Shown here piece by piece: positions 1-11,190 of a DNA stretch of 64,000 bases (position 1 is its first letter; each line of letters opens with the position of its first letter). A program made the translations under genes and the position numbers. Source of the stretch: Pyronema omphalodes (taxonomy: Eukaryota; Ascomycota; Pezizomycetes; Pezizales; Pyronemataceae); the NCBI GenBank assembly GCA_024516155.1, contig JAJJXM010000061.1, positions 62,001 to 126,000 of the forward strand, read 5' to 3'. Under the pieces are notes generated by a model, which searched no databases, was not told the origin of the DNA, and saw nothing but the letters and a program-made list of their open reading frames with translations.

Positions 1-1963
1 CTAGCGGCCGATTTCGCATCCAACTTATTATCCTCTTCATCCGATTCATTTCCTTCTTCTTCTTCTCTGATACCTTCTTCTCTTTTAACAACCGCAACTG
101 TAGGAACACCGAATTCTCCTCTTGCAACTCCTGCTGCTCGGGGCGCCCCGGACCATGCATCACCCTTCGGTCCTTGGCTTGCTGCTAGACTGGCTCTACG
201 TGAGGAAGGTGGTGCGTCTCGTCCGAGCCTACTAAGCCCTCCGGAGCTATCGATTGCTCTGATATCAGGTCTGACAGCTTCCAGAGTTGCTAGGGTTCTT
301 CTTTCGGCTTCGATTTGTCGTAGACAATGGTCTCGGATGGCTAATCTAAGATCCTTTGTGGTTCTTCCAAACCATTTCTTTTGTTCTACTAGGAGATTAC
401 CCGTTACGCGACGGACTTTGCTGTCGAGATGTTGTTCGGTTTGTTTGGCTTCGGTTAGGGATTGTAGGGCTTCGTCGACTTTGTCGCGGCGGATGTTGGT
501 TTTGCTTTTTAGTACCTCGGCGGTTTGGAGACGGCTGCGGGTGTCTTTTCTGGCGCTTTCAAGATCGCGCATTAGGATTTGACGATTGGTTAGGGTTTCT
601 TTAACAATGAAAGCATCAGAGGAGTGGTAGTTAAGAGGGTCTGCTAAGGTGAAAGCTTCAGCGGTAGCTTGAGCTGCGTGGAAATCACCGACTTGAACAA
701 TTGTGCGACCAAGCTTCCGGAAAGCGTTGGACATTCCGGGGTGAGCTTCGTTTTGAGCAAGGATTGCTAATGCGTTTCCGAGGCTTCCTTCAGCGAGTCC
801 TAATCCGCGACGAGCTTTGACAACACGATCCACCTTTTGTCCTGTCTCCATAGTTCCAAGGTAAAAGGCTTTCACCACAGGCCTAGCTCTTTCCAACTCA
901 GGTGTATCATCCGGCGGCGGGGCGAACTGCTTAATCACCTTTCTGCGTACACCAGTGGCGGGTTGCTTTCGGCGGACTACAGGGGAATAACCAAAGTCGG
1001 ATTCGACAAAAAAGACCATTTCTTCGTCCCGCATTAAAACGTCGTTGGAGCAGATGGTTGAAAGCCAGCGTTGCATTTGGTGCTTGACTCGGGTTTCATC
1101 TTCTTCTGTACCGACGCCCGCAGAGGTTGAGGGAGGTGGAACTGAGGGGACTATGCATTCTGGGTTGCTGGATAGAAGGTGCTGAGCGAGCTTTAGAAAT
1201 TCGGGGTGGGTGCGACGAACGTCACGAAAGACAGTGGTGCGGAATTTAGGGAGGTTTGTCTACATGTAATTATTAGCTGGGGAAGAAGGCAAAGGAGCTC
1301 TCAAGCAGAAGGGAGGAATACGTGGACATCGAACTTCAAAATAGGGTCTTTTCTTCCCGTCCTTTCCAAACCGGTAATTTTGGCGGTAAGATGATACTGC
1401 TGTCTCGGCTGCGGTTGACTAGCCTGTTGCTGTGCCTGAGCCAACTGTTGCGCCATATCACCCCGCAATCCCGGAGAAGCCATGGGCCCACTATGATGCT
1501 GCTGTGGCTGCTGTGGAGGAAGCTGAAGATGAGGTGGGTGTTGACTTGCGGCTTGTGCTGCTGCCTGTTGCTGGAGGTGTGGTTTATACCTTGCGGGTGT
1601 TTGCTTCTGCTGTCCCTCTACCTCTGTACCATGGCCATTCTTATCAACCTCCTCACCGAGAGCTGAATGCTCTGAAGAACCTAACCTAGGACTCTCCCCC
1701 GCGAACCCGGCGTTAGGGTTACCAAATAGTCCATCGTTGTCGTCGCCTCTTAAGAACCCTGAAGCACTAGTAGAAGCACCGATTACAGGAGAATACTGGA
1801 AGCCGCGGTCTTCTTCGTCGCCGAATCCACCGGGAGAGCTAAGACCGCTGTGTGCAAGGGAGCTGTTGTGTAGGGAGCTCTGAAGGTTCGGACTGTGTTC
1901 CCTCGCGAACGGAGATTCGTCTTCCGGGTCTGAAAAGGGTGAGTTGAAGGCGGAGTAGTCCAT
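1..1963 (-). CDS. VPS17: Vps17-like retromer SNX-BAR subunit (C-terminus cut by window edge)
   Basis: Sorting nexin that pairs with Vps5 to form the membrane-bending half of retromer, retrieving cargo from endosomes to the Golgi. Two exons are visible: 1963 to 1322 and 1259 to 1. The 62-base intron (1260-1321) has a GTATTC donor, a GCTAATAA branch site and a TAG acceptor. It splits the conserved DVH-TNLPKFR stretch of the PX domain in frame. Residues 1-185 are a disordered Ser/Gln/Pro-rich leader. A PX domain follows at about 190-310 (YHLTAKITGLERTGRKDPIL, later FRDVRRTHPEF and MQRWLSTICSNDVLMRDEEM), then an alpha-helical BAR region with many Arg/Lys/Glu. About 633 residues are visible and the last ones are acidic and probably disordered. 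The ATG at 1963 opens the frame. Assignment to Vps17 rather than Vps5 rests on my recollection of the fungal family's PX sequence. Confidence 0.9.
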
Positions 1964-2734
1964 CGTGAAAACTTGTTGTGATGACGATGGATGTCGGAAG
2001 GAATGTTTTCGTTCGCTCTGATCGTTGCGGATGCCGGTTGCTAGGTTGCTACCGAAAGCGGGTCGAAGCTGCTTGGAGGAGATGAGCTAAGAGAGCAGGG
2101 AGTGAGAGTGAAAGATAAGATAAGATCGATCCGGTAACTTAGCCGGTAATGGTAGGGAGGGAGTTTTGACAACTTGGAAGCGATGTGGTAGATGTCAGCC
2201 ACTGCCGTGGGGTTGCATAAGAAGGGAATAAACTGGAGGTCATCGCGCTGAGGCTTTGGAAGCGGAAGAATTCGATGAGTTTGGACAATGTCATCAGTGA
2301 TCAAGAATGGCGCTAATTGTTTTAGAGCTAAAGCTCATAAGAGCTCCAGTCATGACAGAATAGCTTCGGAAATTAAAATTGAAAAAGCTCCCCGCATTTC
2401 TTGTGATCGTCGATTGTATTAACATTTCAGCTTCCGATATTCTTCTAGCTCTTACCAGATTCAATTAAGCTTACTATTAATCATCAGTCGTTTCTTAGCT
2501 GATATATAGACATCAGAGAGCCACAGAATGGAAGACACAACAATCAATGCACAATTCATCATCCTCCAACGCAGCCCCCATAATACCTTCCTTGAATTAT
2601 GCTTCAATTGAGCTGTGAATTTTTGCCAATTCCTATCTATATACATATCTTACAAGCCTTAATGTCACCGGATATCAAAAACTTTTCCCATCCCATAAAA
2701 CGCAAATACCCAAGCCGTCTCCTCTTCTCTCCAA
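1964..2734. other. Intergenic: VPS17 promoter side and MEF2 3' side
   Basis: Both flanking genes are on the minus strand, so this stretch holds the VPS17 upstream region and the region downstream of the MEF2 stop. I see no credible coding frame, only short shadow frames and purine-rich patches near 2085-2115. No clear TATA box was found. Confidence 0.5.
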
Positions 2735-5492
2735 TCACTCAAACCCCCGAACCTCCTTCACAACCTTCTGTGCTCTAGGTCCCTGCATCCTCTCCCATCC
2801 CTCCAATGTCATGACAAAAGTTCCCGATCCTTTCGTCGCCGCTCTCAGATGTTTCAAATATCCAACCATCTCACCCAACGGCACCCTTGCATTGACAACT
2901 CTCTTTCTTCCCTCTCCCGCCTCTCTTCCACCACCTGATTTTCTTCCTCCTGCTCCAATTCCCGGAACATAAACCCTCTTCATCTCAATCTCACCTCCCT
3001 CATGTTCAATCTCATCTCCTAGCGACAAAACCTGCCCTCCACGGTTGGCCGAGATATCACCAACCACCTTACCCAAATCCTTTTCATCACAAGAGACCGC
3101 AACCGCCATAACAGGCTCTACAATGATACCCGCCGAACCTGCCTCTGCCACAGCAAGAGCATCCTGTACCGCCGCTCTAGCCGCAGAAGAAATTGCAGCC
3201 AACGACGATAAATCCAGGAAGAGATCAGTCGCCGGCTGTACCCTTAGCTCAACCTTAGTTCCTCTAATAGGGAAACCCAAATGCGGTCCTCTGGCCAACG
3301 CTGCTGTTGCACCGGATGATAAAGCGGCGATAATCTCTGCCTCCTCCAGTCCTGCTGGAAGCTTGGGCTTGATTGTTTCCCCGGTTACTGGATCGTCGTA
3401 GGTCTCTTCCACAATGCTGATGATCTCGTTTTCATCACCTGCTTCCAGGGGTTCTAATGAGACTGTAACGGCGGCTTTGGCAGGTTTACCAGCTATCTCC
3501 CGGTCGAGAAGATGGTAGGATGGTGAGGTGCCGGCTGAGATGGTTTCTCGGTATGCGATGAGAATTTTACCCATATCTGCCTTGGCTTTGAGATCCTGAA
3601 CGAGACGGTCTCGGGCGATTTCAAGATGAAGCTCTCCCATTCCAGATAGCAAGGTCTGACCGGAGTCAGGGTCGGTGGAGATGCTGAGAGATGGGTCCTC
3701 TCGGAGGAGCATTGTCAGGGCATCTTCCAAGTTTTTGGTTTCTGACAAAGAGTAAGGTTCCAAGGAGGCGAAGAAAACGGGTGGTGGAACGTCGATGGGT
3801 CTTAGATGCATTGTTTTTGGATCTAATTTCTGGGGGGTTGATTGTTTTCCTTTCTTTCCTCCACCTCCAGTAGCACCAACGACGTGTTCGGAAACTAGAG
3901 TATCTCCGGTTCTTGCTTCCTTCAGACCTAGAATAACACCAATGTGACCAGCCGAGATAGTGTCAATATCAACAGCTTCGTCGGCATACATCTGTAGCAA
4001 CCTATGAGCCCTCTCTCGCACCTGAAGACCAGTATTGAAGAGAGTTTGAGCTTTTGTAAGAACGCCGGAGTAGACACGGACAAAGACCATTGGGCCCTTT
4101 TTCGGGTCGTTGACGACCTTAAAAGCTAAGGCACAGGTGCGAGGAGTATCGATTTCCAAGGTAGCACGTTGACCTAGGGCGTAAGAAACCTCGGCGGGCG
4201 GCCTATCAAGCGGGGAGGGGAGGTAATCAATAACCGCATCCAACAACGGCTGAACACCGATATTCCTAAAAGAAGCACCACAAAGAACCGGGATGATCTT
4301 CCCATCTCCTGTTAAAGTAAGCTTCCTTAAAGATTTCTTAATCTCCTCCGGTGGAATCAAAGCAGCATCTCCAAGCTCCAAAAATTGCTCCACCAACACA
4401 TCATCATGCTCACTCAACAACTCGACCAAAGCCTCTTGCGCCACACCAGCCTCTTTATATAACTCCGGGTGTGTTTCCTCCAACCACTCGAACCCTTCCA
4501 CCCTCACCTCCTGTTTCCCTGCCTCTTCTCCCCCGGGGTATAAAAAGCACCTCCTCTCCACCAAATCCACAACACCCTTCAAAGTTTCCTCCCCTCCTCT
4601 ACCAGTTTCATACAACGGCAACTGCACAACCGCCGGCCAGCCATTAAGTTTACTAGCCACCTCCCTAACCGTCTCTCCGAATCTCGCACCATCTCTATCC
4701 AACTTATTAACAAACACAACTCTCGGGATTCCAAACTTTCCAGCCTGAGCCCAGACCTTTTCCGTCTGAGCCTCGACACCAGCCACACCATCAAGAATCG
4801 TAACCGCACCATCCAAAACCCTAATACTCCTCTCAACTTCAAACGTAAAGTCCGCATGTCCAGGTGTATCAATTAAGTTGATTAGATGAGGAGCTCCAAT
4901 CCCATCCCCTGATGATGGCGTCCAGGAAAATGTTATAGCAGCCGAAGTAATGGTGATTCCTCGTGCTCGTTCGGCGGGCAGATAGTCCATTACTGTAGAA
5001 CCTTCGTCGACGCTACCGATGCTACGCGTGAAGCCGGAGTAGTAGAGCATGCGTTCTGTAGTTGTAGTTTTTCCCTAGTGAGATACAAGTCAGCGAGAAG
5101 TTTTTTTCTTATATTACAATGAATCCAGTCTTCGATTAAGCTTTCATGAAGCTCTGGCATACTGGGTGATTATTTATAGCTCTGGCATACTGGGTGATTA
5201 TTTATAGCTCTGGGAAAAGCTTCAGAACCATACGAGGGATTGAAATAGTGTTTTCTGAGAAGAAACGTACAGCATCGATATGAGCAATAATTCCAATATT
5301 TCTGGTATGTTTCAAGTCGGTCTTATTACCGGCGGGGGTGGCATAGCTTCTTAATGATTTCGGAGGGTTCCTTAAAGATAGTTGTACAGCGGCCGGTCGA
5401 ACAGCAGAGATAATCGACGATGTCAAGCTCGGTCGGAGATACTGACATCGCCAACAAATATTGCGGCTCGTGACCGAAGTGGTGAGGAGCAT
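2735..5492 (-). CDS. MEF2: Mitochondrial ribosome-releasing factor 2 / EF-G2mt
   Basis: Translational GTPase of the EF-G family that, with the mitochondrial recycling factor, splits post-termination ribosomes. Exon 1 is 5492-5271 (74 codons) and exon 2 is 5074-2735; the 196-base intron is 5075-5270. The product is 853 residues. The intron interrupts the G1 loop itself: exon 1 ends IIAHIDA and exon 2 opens GKTTTTERML. Other GTPase motifs are RGITI (from 112), DTPGH (143-147) and NKLD (197-200), followed by the EF-G II-V domain series to the C-terminus. The N-terminus is Arg/Ser-rich with few acids and ends near SLRSYATPAG, as expected for a mitochondrial presequence. Length fits the MEF2 branch. 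The intron carries a 28-base tandem repeat. The insert VVGATGGGGKKGKQ near residues 455-470 is low in complexity. MEF1 is less likely because of the RSYATPAGNKTDLKHTRNIG leader and overall sequence, but the distinction is from memory. Confidence 0.92.
5151..5214. repeat. 28-base tandem repeat inside the MEF2 intron
   Basis: The unit running from 5151 to 5178 is repeated exactly at 5179-5206, and a third copy begins (gctctggg) before diverging. It accounts for much of the intron's length. The repeat lies wholly between the donor (5270) and acceptor (5075), so it does not touch coding sequence. Confidence 0.95.
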
Positions 5493-5495
5493 GAC

Positions 5496-5525
5496 GAATG
5501 AATGAATGAATGAATGAATGAATGA
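5496..5525. repeat. (GAAT)n microsatellite just upstream of MEF2 ATG
   Basis: About seven perfect GAAT units begin three bases upstream of the MEF2 start codon (ATG at 5492 on the minus strand), so the repeat lies in the 5' untranslated leader or promoter. In the minus orientation it reads (ATTC)n. Confidence 0.95.
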
Positions 5526-6494
5526 AATGGCTGAGCGCTGAACGGGGCGGAGAGCGCGGAGAGATGTCAGATGAGGTTAGATAAAAACGCGGGATAACCA
5601 AAATTCTCAGCCGCACTAGTTTAGGCGGGGTTGCGGGAGAATAAGTAGCGTATTTAACGTACGTGTATGACATGGCCACTTTAGGATGGCATCTGAATTT
5701 TGCATGGGACTGAGGGGTATCGAGGTCATGACATGTGGTATAAATAAAGAAACATATTAAGGCTAAATAAATTCTGCGGGGTGAGGCTGCTTTTGGTCGT
5801 TCTTTAGTTCTGAGGAATTTTGTTCGCATATATGTAATGAAGATAAATCATACGGCACCATAGATTGGACAGAAAGCCCGCAGGCTGTGGTGGAACCAGA
5901 GATCTACGTATGTATACTTTGGTACTGAACTTTCTATGTAACTACCTTTGCTTCCAATTATTGATTCTAATGCTTCACAAAACGGCCATGTAGTCCTCCT
6001 ATGCTTGAACAAAAAATTAAGCAGGCCTATTCAATTAACACAAGAATGGACCAACTCCTATAAATTTTCCGTTCTTGAGTGATCATCTACAGTACACCAT
6101 ACAAAAATCATAATATCGTAGCATTCTTCTCTTCCACCTTCATAATTGCAGCCATCAAATACATCCCTATAAAAAAAATAATCAAAAGAAAGCGAAGAGA
6201 AGTTGATAAAAAAAAATAAATCAAAATCAGCACACCAATAGCGTATAGCCACAGCCCACTGCTCAAGTGAAGTAGAACCAGTCTATAACAATACCTCTGG
6301 ACCGAGAAAACTTACCGTTGAACACAGGAAACCGCTATATAACGAGTGACCTGCCTCCAATCGGAACCACGGCCACTTATTGTTATGCAGAGATTATCGT
6401 TTCAAAGGAGATCGTTATAGACAGCTTTTACTTTACCCGGCCTCCCTGTTTTTGTTCTACAGATCCCAAAAACAATTCTGCATCCCTCCCACGG
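5526..6494. other. Intergenic between MEF2 promoter and the 3' end of the Asn/Gly-rich gene
   Basis: No coding frame here looks real. A-rich patches occur at 6169-6240. The segment holds the MEF2 upstream region and the presumed terminator/poly(A) area of the gene ending at 6495, for which no single signal could be picked. Confidence 0.45.
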
Positions 6495-8243
6495 CTAGCC
6501 CACTCTCCTTCTTCTCCCCGAATTTCCATCCTCCTGTACAACCTCTTCCCAGACCCCGGAATCCACTCTCGGTCTTTTCATCCCCAACGTAATCTCACCC
6601 TGCAATCCTCCTGTCATCCCACCCTGTAATCCCTGACCCAATCCACTCTGTCCAAGCGAACCTTGCACTCCCAAAATCTGGGCCATTTCCCCAGCCGTAT
6701 CAGGTGCACTGTCCAGAACAACCTGCACCTCCAGGGGTTTCGCATCTGAGATACTCCACCAAGCCTCGATATCATCATCATCCTTGAGTACTACAGTTTC
6801 ACCCTCTTCCTCATCATCTTGTGTCGGAATATCAGCTAACGAGACTGCACCTGTCATGTACCAGGGCATTCGGTCTGTTGGTAGATGCCGACGGATGCAC
6901 CGCAATAGATCCCGGACAGTAGGAGTTCGTAACATGCCGTAGCGAAGGCAAACGTATTTACCCCGCCATGGGTGATAAGGACGCGGGGGATAGGGTTGGT
7001 GGAGAGAGACAAGGGGGTCGTAAATTGCGATTCTAATAGCCCGCGCGACGTATTCCGTGGTTTGTGCTGGGGCGTTGAAACTGGGAGTTTGTACAGGGGG
7101 AGGAGAGGATTGCGATGTTGCCGGCGAGAAAAGGAGGTTGCTGTTGGGCAAGGCATGGTGATGATGGTAAGAGTTGATGTTTGGCATGGGGGTAGAGGTG
7201 GGTGTCGTTATGCTCTGTTGTCCGGGGTTGGTAATGGTTTGGGCGGGGTTAATTCCATGGTTTTGGTTGGGAGGATGGGTATGGTGGTGATGGTGATGCT
7301 GCTGGGAGTGGTGGTGGGCGACTTGTTGTTGTGGGCTAGGAGACGGTGGGAGCTGAGCAGCCGCCGCTGCTTGGGCTTGCAGATGGAGTTTTGTGCCAGT
7401 CAAAACGGCATTGTTGAGAGTAGAATTGACAGTATTCTGGGGGACAGCTTGGGAAAGAGGAAGGGGGTTGGTAAGGGAGTTGGATGTGGAGAGAGAGTTG
7501 TTGGAGAGTCCGCCATTGGATAGGCTGTTGTTTGCAATGTTGCTGCCCATTCCAGAGTTGGAGAGGTTGTTATTGGAGAGACTGTTGTTCGAGAGGCCGT
7601 TGTTGGAAAGATTGTTATTTGAAAGACCGTTATTATTCGTCATGCCATTGTTTTGGAGGTTGTTGTTCCCAAGGCCACCATTGTTCCCCATGCTGCTACC
7701 ATTTCCTAGACCTCCATTATTGCCTAGGCCATTGTTGTTCATTCCCCCAGATCCACTCATACCACCTCCGTTCGATAGTCCAGTTCCATTTTGAATTCCA
7801 TTGCCCATTACTGGGCTTCCCATTCCCTGGGGGTTCATACTCGTACTCATCGAACTGCCCATACCACTCGGTCCTCCCATACCACCATTGCCTCCCATAC
7901 CAGTATTCCCGCCCATTCCATTATTTCCTCCCATCCCATTGTTGCTCCCCATCCCACTGTTGCCCCCCATGCCATTATTCCCTCCCATCCCGCTATTCCC
8001 TCCCGACCCCGTGATACCTCCACCGTTGAGATGTTGAAGCGCCATACTCTTAGCTCTTTGCGCGGCCTCATATCTTATCGAATGATTCCATTTACGCTGG
8101 ATAGCATCAATAATCTGAGTTGGAGTAGTATCTCTCGTAACCGTTATGGTTTCCGGAAGAATTCTCTGTATCCAAGCTTGCTTGGATGCCGGAGCACGTT
8201 TCTTGTTTGCCATCGTATCTGGCTCACATGTGTGATCTGGCAT
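6495..8243 (-). CDS. Asn/Gly/Met-rich protein with a MULE-N-like helical start and a beta-grasp-like end
   Basis: Single-exon frame of 582 residues; I do not recognise a characterised family. Residues 22-71 (AWIQRILPETITV, then TTPTQIIDAIQRKW and YEAAQRAKSMAL) look like the small helical domain found at the N-terminus of Mutator-like transposases and derived proteins. Residues 75-260 are repeats built from NGMGG, NNGL and SNN units. They are followed by Gln/His-rich tracts (a six-His run near 316-321) and Pro/Ser-rich sequence to about 395. The C-terminal 399-511 is well ordered (YVARAIRIAIYDPLVSL, TVRDLLRCIRRHLP, DDDDIEAWWSIS, LEVQVVL), with an alternating strand/helix pattern reminiscent of PB1/ubiquitin-like folds. 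The long glutamine- and asparagine-rich middle suggests a nuclear or condensate-forming regulator, which is inference. A second ATG at codon 11 (MANKKRAP) is an equally plausible start. Confidence 0.75.
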   Translation of the reverse strand: MPDHTCEPDTMANKKRAPASKQAWIQRILPETITVTRDTTPTQIIDAIQRKWNHSIRYEAAQRAKSMALQHLNGGGITGSGGNSGMGGNNGMGGNSGMGSNNGMGGNNGMGGNTGMGGNGGMGGPSGMGSSMSTSMNPQGMGSPVMGNGIQNGTGLSNGGGMSGSGGMNNNGLGNNGGLGNGSSMGNNGGLGNNNLQNNGMTNNNGLSNNNLSNNGLSNNSLSNNNLSNSGMGSNIANNSLSNGGLSNNSLSTSNSLTNPLPLSQAVPQNTVNSTLNNAVLTGTKLHLQAQAAAAAQLPPSPSPQQQVAHHHSQQHHHHHHTHPPNQNHGINPAQTITNPGQQSITTPTSTPMPNINSYHHHHALPNSNLLFSPATSQSSPPPVQTPSFNAPAQTTEYVARAIRIAIYDPLVSLHQPYPPRPYHPWRGKYVCLRYGMLRTPTVRDLLRCIRRHLPTDRMPWYMTGAVSLADIPTQDDEEEGETVVLKDDDDIEAWWSISDAKPLEVQVVLDSAPDTAGEMAQILGVQGSLGQSGLGQGLQGGMTGGLQGEITLGMKRPRVDSGVWEEVVQEDGNSGRRRRVG

Positions 8244-9218
8244 AAGTGTTCCTACTACTACACAGTTCCTTCGTGCGCATAGGTAGGCTCGTACGTGGAA
8301 TGAACATACTGGGCTGGCACAATCAACGATGACGCGCTTTGCATCAGATTTTTTCGTTCGAGTGTAAAACTGGGAGTGTTAGCGATGGGGTTATTGTTCT
8401 TCTTCTTCAGTACTTATAAGACGCAGCTTTTTCCTGTGCGCGCAGGAGAATTATTCACCCACCTTGTCAGATATTGCCCAATCCGTCAACTTATCTTTAA
8501 AACTCTTTATATTGTCAGATAATCTATCAGCGGACTATGGTTTTCGTTTGGTTGTGGTGGAACCGCACACCTTAAAGTCGGCAAATCCCTGACCAACAAA
8601 CATCGGAGCGTTTGAATGGTGCTGTGAAGGATCAACGAGGCTGTTGATGGCGCTTGGGGATTGCTGCCGTGAGACTGTACGAGAGTTGTTGTGGGTGGTC
8701 ATTGCGACCGGTTGACGAAGACTGTGATCTCTGTTGAGCTCAGCACAGCGAAGTCCCGAAACGCTTTAACGAGTCGAGCAAAAGTCCAGCAAAAGTCCAA
8801 CAAAGGTACAACAAAAGTCAAGAAACCGGAAAGCTCGATATTGCTAGTCAATAAAGACCAGGTGGTCGAGTCGGAGCGTGACGATTCACACAACTCGAGT
8901 CGCAGCCTCAAGCCTGATACCAGAGAGTTGTCCCAAACAAAGTCTTCCCTCTCTGTCTATCTGTTTCTCGTCCTTCGAAGACACACTCGGTAGCGACAAA
9001 ACACCTCAGGCTTCCCTTTATTCGCGTGACAGTCGTGATACCGTGAAATAGATGTCGCGGTCGTCGTAGTCCTCGTCGTCCTCGTCGCTGTCGCTTCGCG
9101 TGGTGGGTGGTGGTAGTAGATGTCTTGTAAGGATGCGAGCGAGGATGGTCGGCCACCAGTTAAACCCAGCACGTCTGTGCGCCCGGCGCTTAATAAGGCT
9201 GAACCAAAGGGAATCAAA

Positions 9219-9238
9219 GGGGGGGGGGGGGGGGGGGG
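9219..9238. repeat. G20 homopolymer
   Basis: Twenty consecutive G residues on the plus strand, in an otherwise unremarkable intergenic context. Length is likely to vary between reads or isolates. Confidence 0.95.
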
Positions 9239-10544
9239 CAGCAAAGAGAGAAGAAACCTATGGCACTATGTATAGAACCTGAACTTCAGTAGAAAAGGTA
9301 ATATTTTGGTATGCCAGATGTATCTGAAGGTAAGATTTCTATGATATTTCACAATACGATACTATGCCCCTTAACTTGACTCCAGTCTGCCCCTTCCTAG
9401 TTCCCATTCCCCACGAAACGACAAGAGATCTCAGACGATCCAGGGAGGGTAATTCACACTGAATGGCACCATAATCCTGTCACGATCTACAGCCAGGTCC
9501 TGGGATAAGACGATCGAGCCAAATGACAGTTACCTCACCATTACGATAACGTGTCAACGGTGTTTTTTCCCGCTCGGGGAGCCCCACCACGACAGCCACC
9601 TCCCACAAAAAAAACTCGAGGACTCATGAACCCTCATGTACCCCCACTCACTTCACTCGATAAACTCTAAGTATAGACTGTAACTGGATCTTTAGCCTTG
9701 GGCATCTCAGACACTAGCCAAGAGCCATCATATACATCACATCACATTACATCCTCTGTTATTAAGTTAACCCTAGTGGTAGTTTAGCCTTTTTTTTACT
9801 CGTGCAAAGGTGGTTTTTGTCTTCACCTTTGGTACGAGTATCCATGAAAACAAGCCAGATATTGTGTTTTCGTTGTCGATGCAAATAAACCCATTCCTAT
9901 ATATACAGAGGAGAATTTGTTCACAAGGTATCCGTGAAGTCTACAAGGACATATCCTCCAAGCGTAGAAAGTATAAGGTCCCGACTGTTTTATACAGGGG
10001 AAAGGTATGGACTCAAGAATATCCATAAGAAAACACGAAAGATTCGGAATGGTCCTCAAAATACAAAAATCTGGCTGAAGACATGTTCTTGACGTTGAGC
10101 AGCCCGGGTGTAGAGGTTAAGGAACGTGGAGTGTATGGTGACATACACACATCCGTCTTATACACTGCGTATCTTAAGCTCTCCGCATCTCAAGCAATCA
10201 CTCGTGCTAAGCCTTCCTCTACGTAAGAATGTTACCCACTCCGGTGCTGATATACCATTCTAAACATATTCCTTTATAGCACGCTATTTCCAAAGCGTAA
10301 AGCTATAAATCGTAATCCAATATAAACCGCTAACTTCAACGCAAGCTTACATCTTTAGAACTGGTGTGGAGTGCAATGTTTTGAATTTTCCTATCCTCAT
10401 ATCCTCATATCTATCTATCCTCCTTCTCTAGCCCCACCCTCAACAGCAGTTCCCAATCCTCCCATCAAACAAAACCAAGCACAAAACAACCATTTCCATC
10501 ATCTCTTGAACCTTACATCTCTCTTCTTACATCTTACCTCCTGT

Positions 10545-10670
10545 CTTTGACCTCTTGACCTCTTGACCTCTTACCTCTTACCCAACGTAACATAACATCT
10601 CATAGCTCCTATAGTTCATAGTTCATAGTTATAGTTCATAGTTCATAGTTCATAGTTCATAGTTCATACA
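10545..10670. repeat. Short tandem arrays (CTCTTGAC and ATAGTTC units)
   Basis: First a run of tgacctct/tacctct units (about 10548-10582), then repeated catagtt units (about 10608-10667) with one interruption. Both are slippage-type arrays with no coding potential. Confidence 0.85.
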
Positions 10671-10861
10671 ACGACTGGTCGGTCTAGTCTATCATGATTC
10701 ATGATTCATACAGCATATCTTTATTATCTCAGTACCACCATTCGGATTCTATGCATATATACCTTCTTTCATAATTCCACGGTATATAGGCTTAGATTTG
10801 ATAAAAGATATTGGATATGGTGCTATCAGCGGGTATAAGGTGGGGTTTCAATATTTCTTGC

Positions 10862-10985
10862 GTATAGGGTAGGGTAGGGTAGGAAGATAGCGTGGGTAGG
10901 GTAGGTGGGATGGGTGAGTAGGGTGGCTGGCGTAGGGTAGGGTAGTGTAGGCAGAGTGGGTGTGTGAGTGGGGTGGGTAGGGTGG
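10862..10985. repeat. Degenerate GGGTA/GGGTGG array
   Basis: About 120 bases made of irregular gggta, gggtgg and agggt units, G-rich on the plus strand. It resembles a degenerate telomere-like or G-quadruplex-prone sequence but is not perfect TTAGGG. It sits about 200 bases downstream of the SLC35F-like stop codon. Confidence 0.85.
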
Positions 10986-11190
10986 GTGTATGAAAGCCAG
11001 TATATAACGGATAGGTGAGTTTATAGCCAGCCATCAGAAGGTATGGGAATGTGAACCAGTTTTATGAATCCTGTCCATAGCTCGGAACAAAAATTTGACG
11101 GGAAAAGGAAGCATTACATATCATTAACGCATAAACAACTGAAACTATATCCTAGAAACATGATGACCCAGATCGGCTTTATCTCTTTCT

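Larger units (their letters stand above)
8244..11190. other. 2.9-kb gene-free interval with simple repeats
   Basis: It holds the upstream region of the Asn/Gly-rich gene and the region downstream of the SLC35F-like gene. No frame here has coding character. Recognisable contents are a G20 tract, CCTCTTGA and TAGTTCA tandem arrays and a GGGTA-rich degenerate array, listed separately. Confidence 0.5.
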
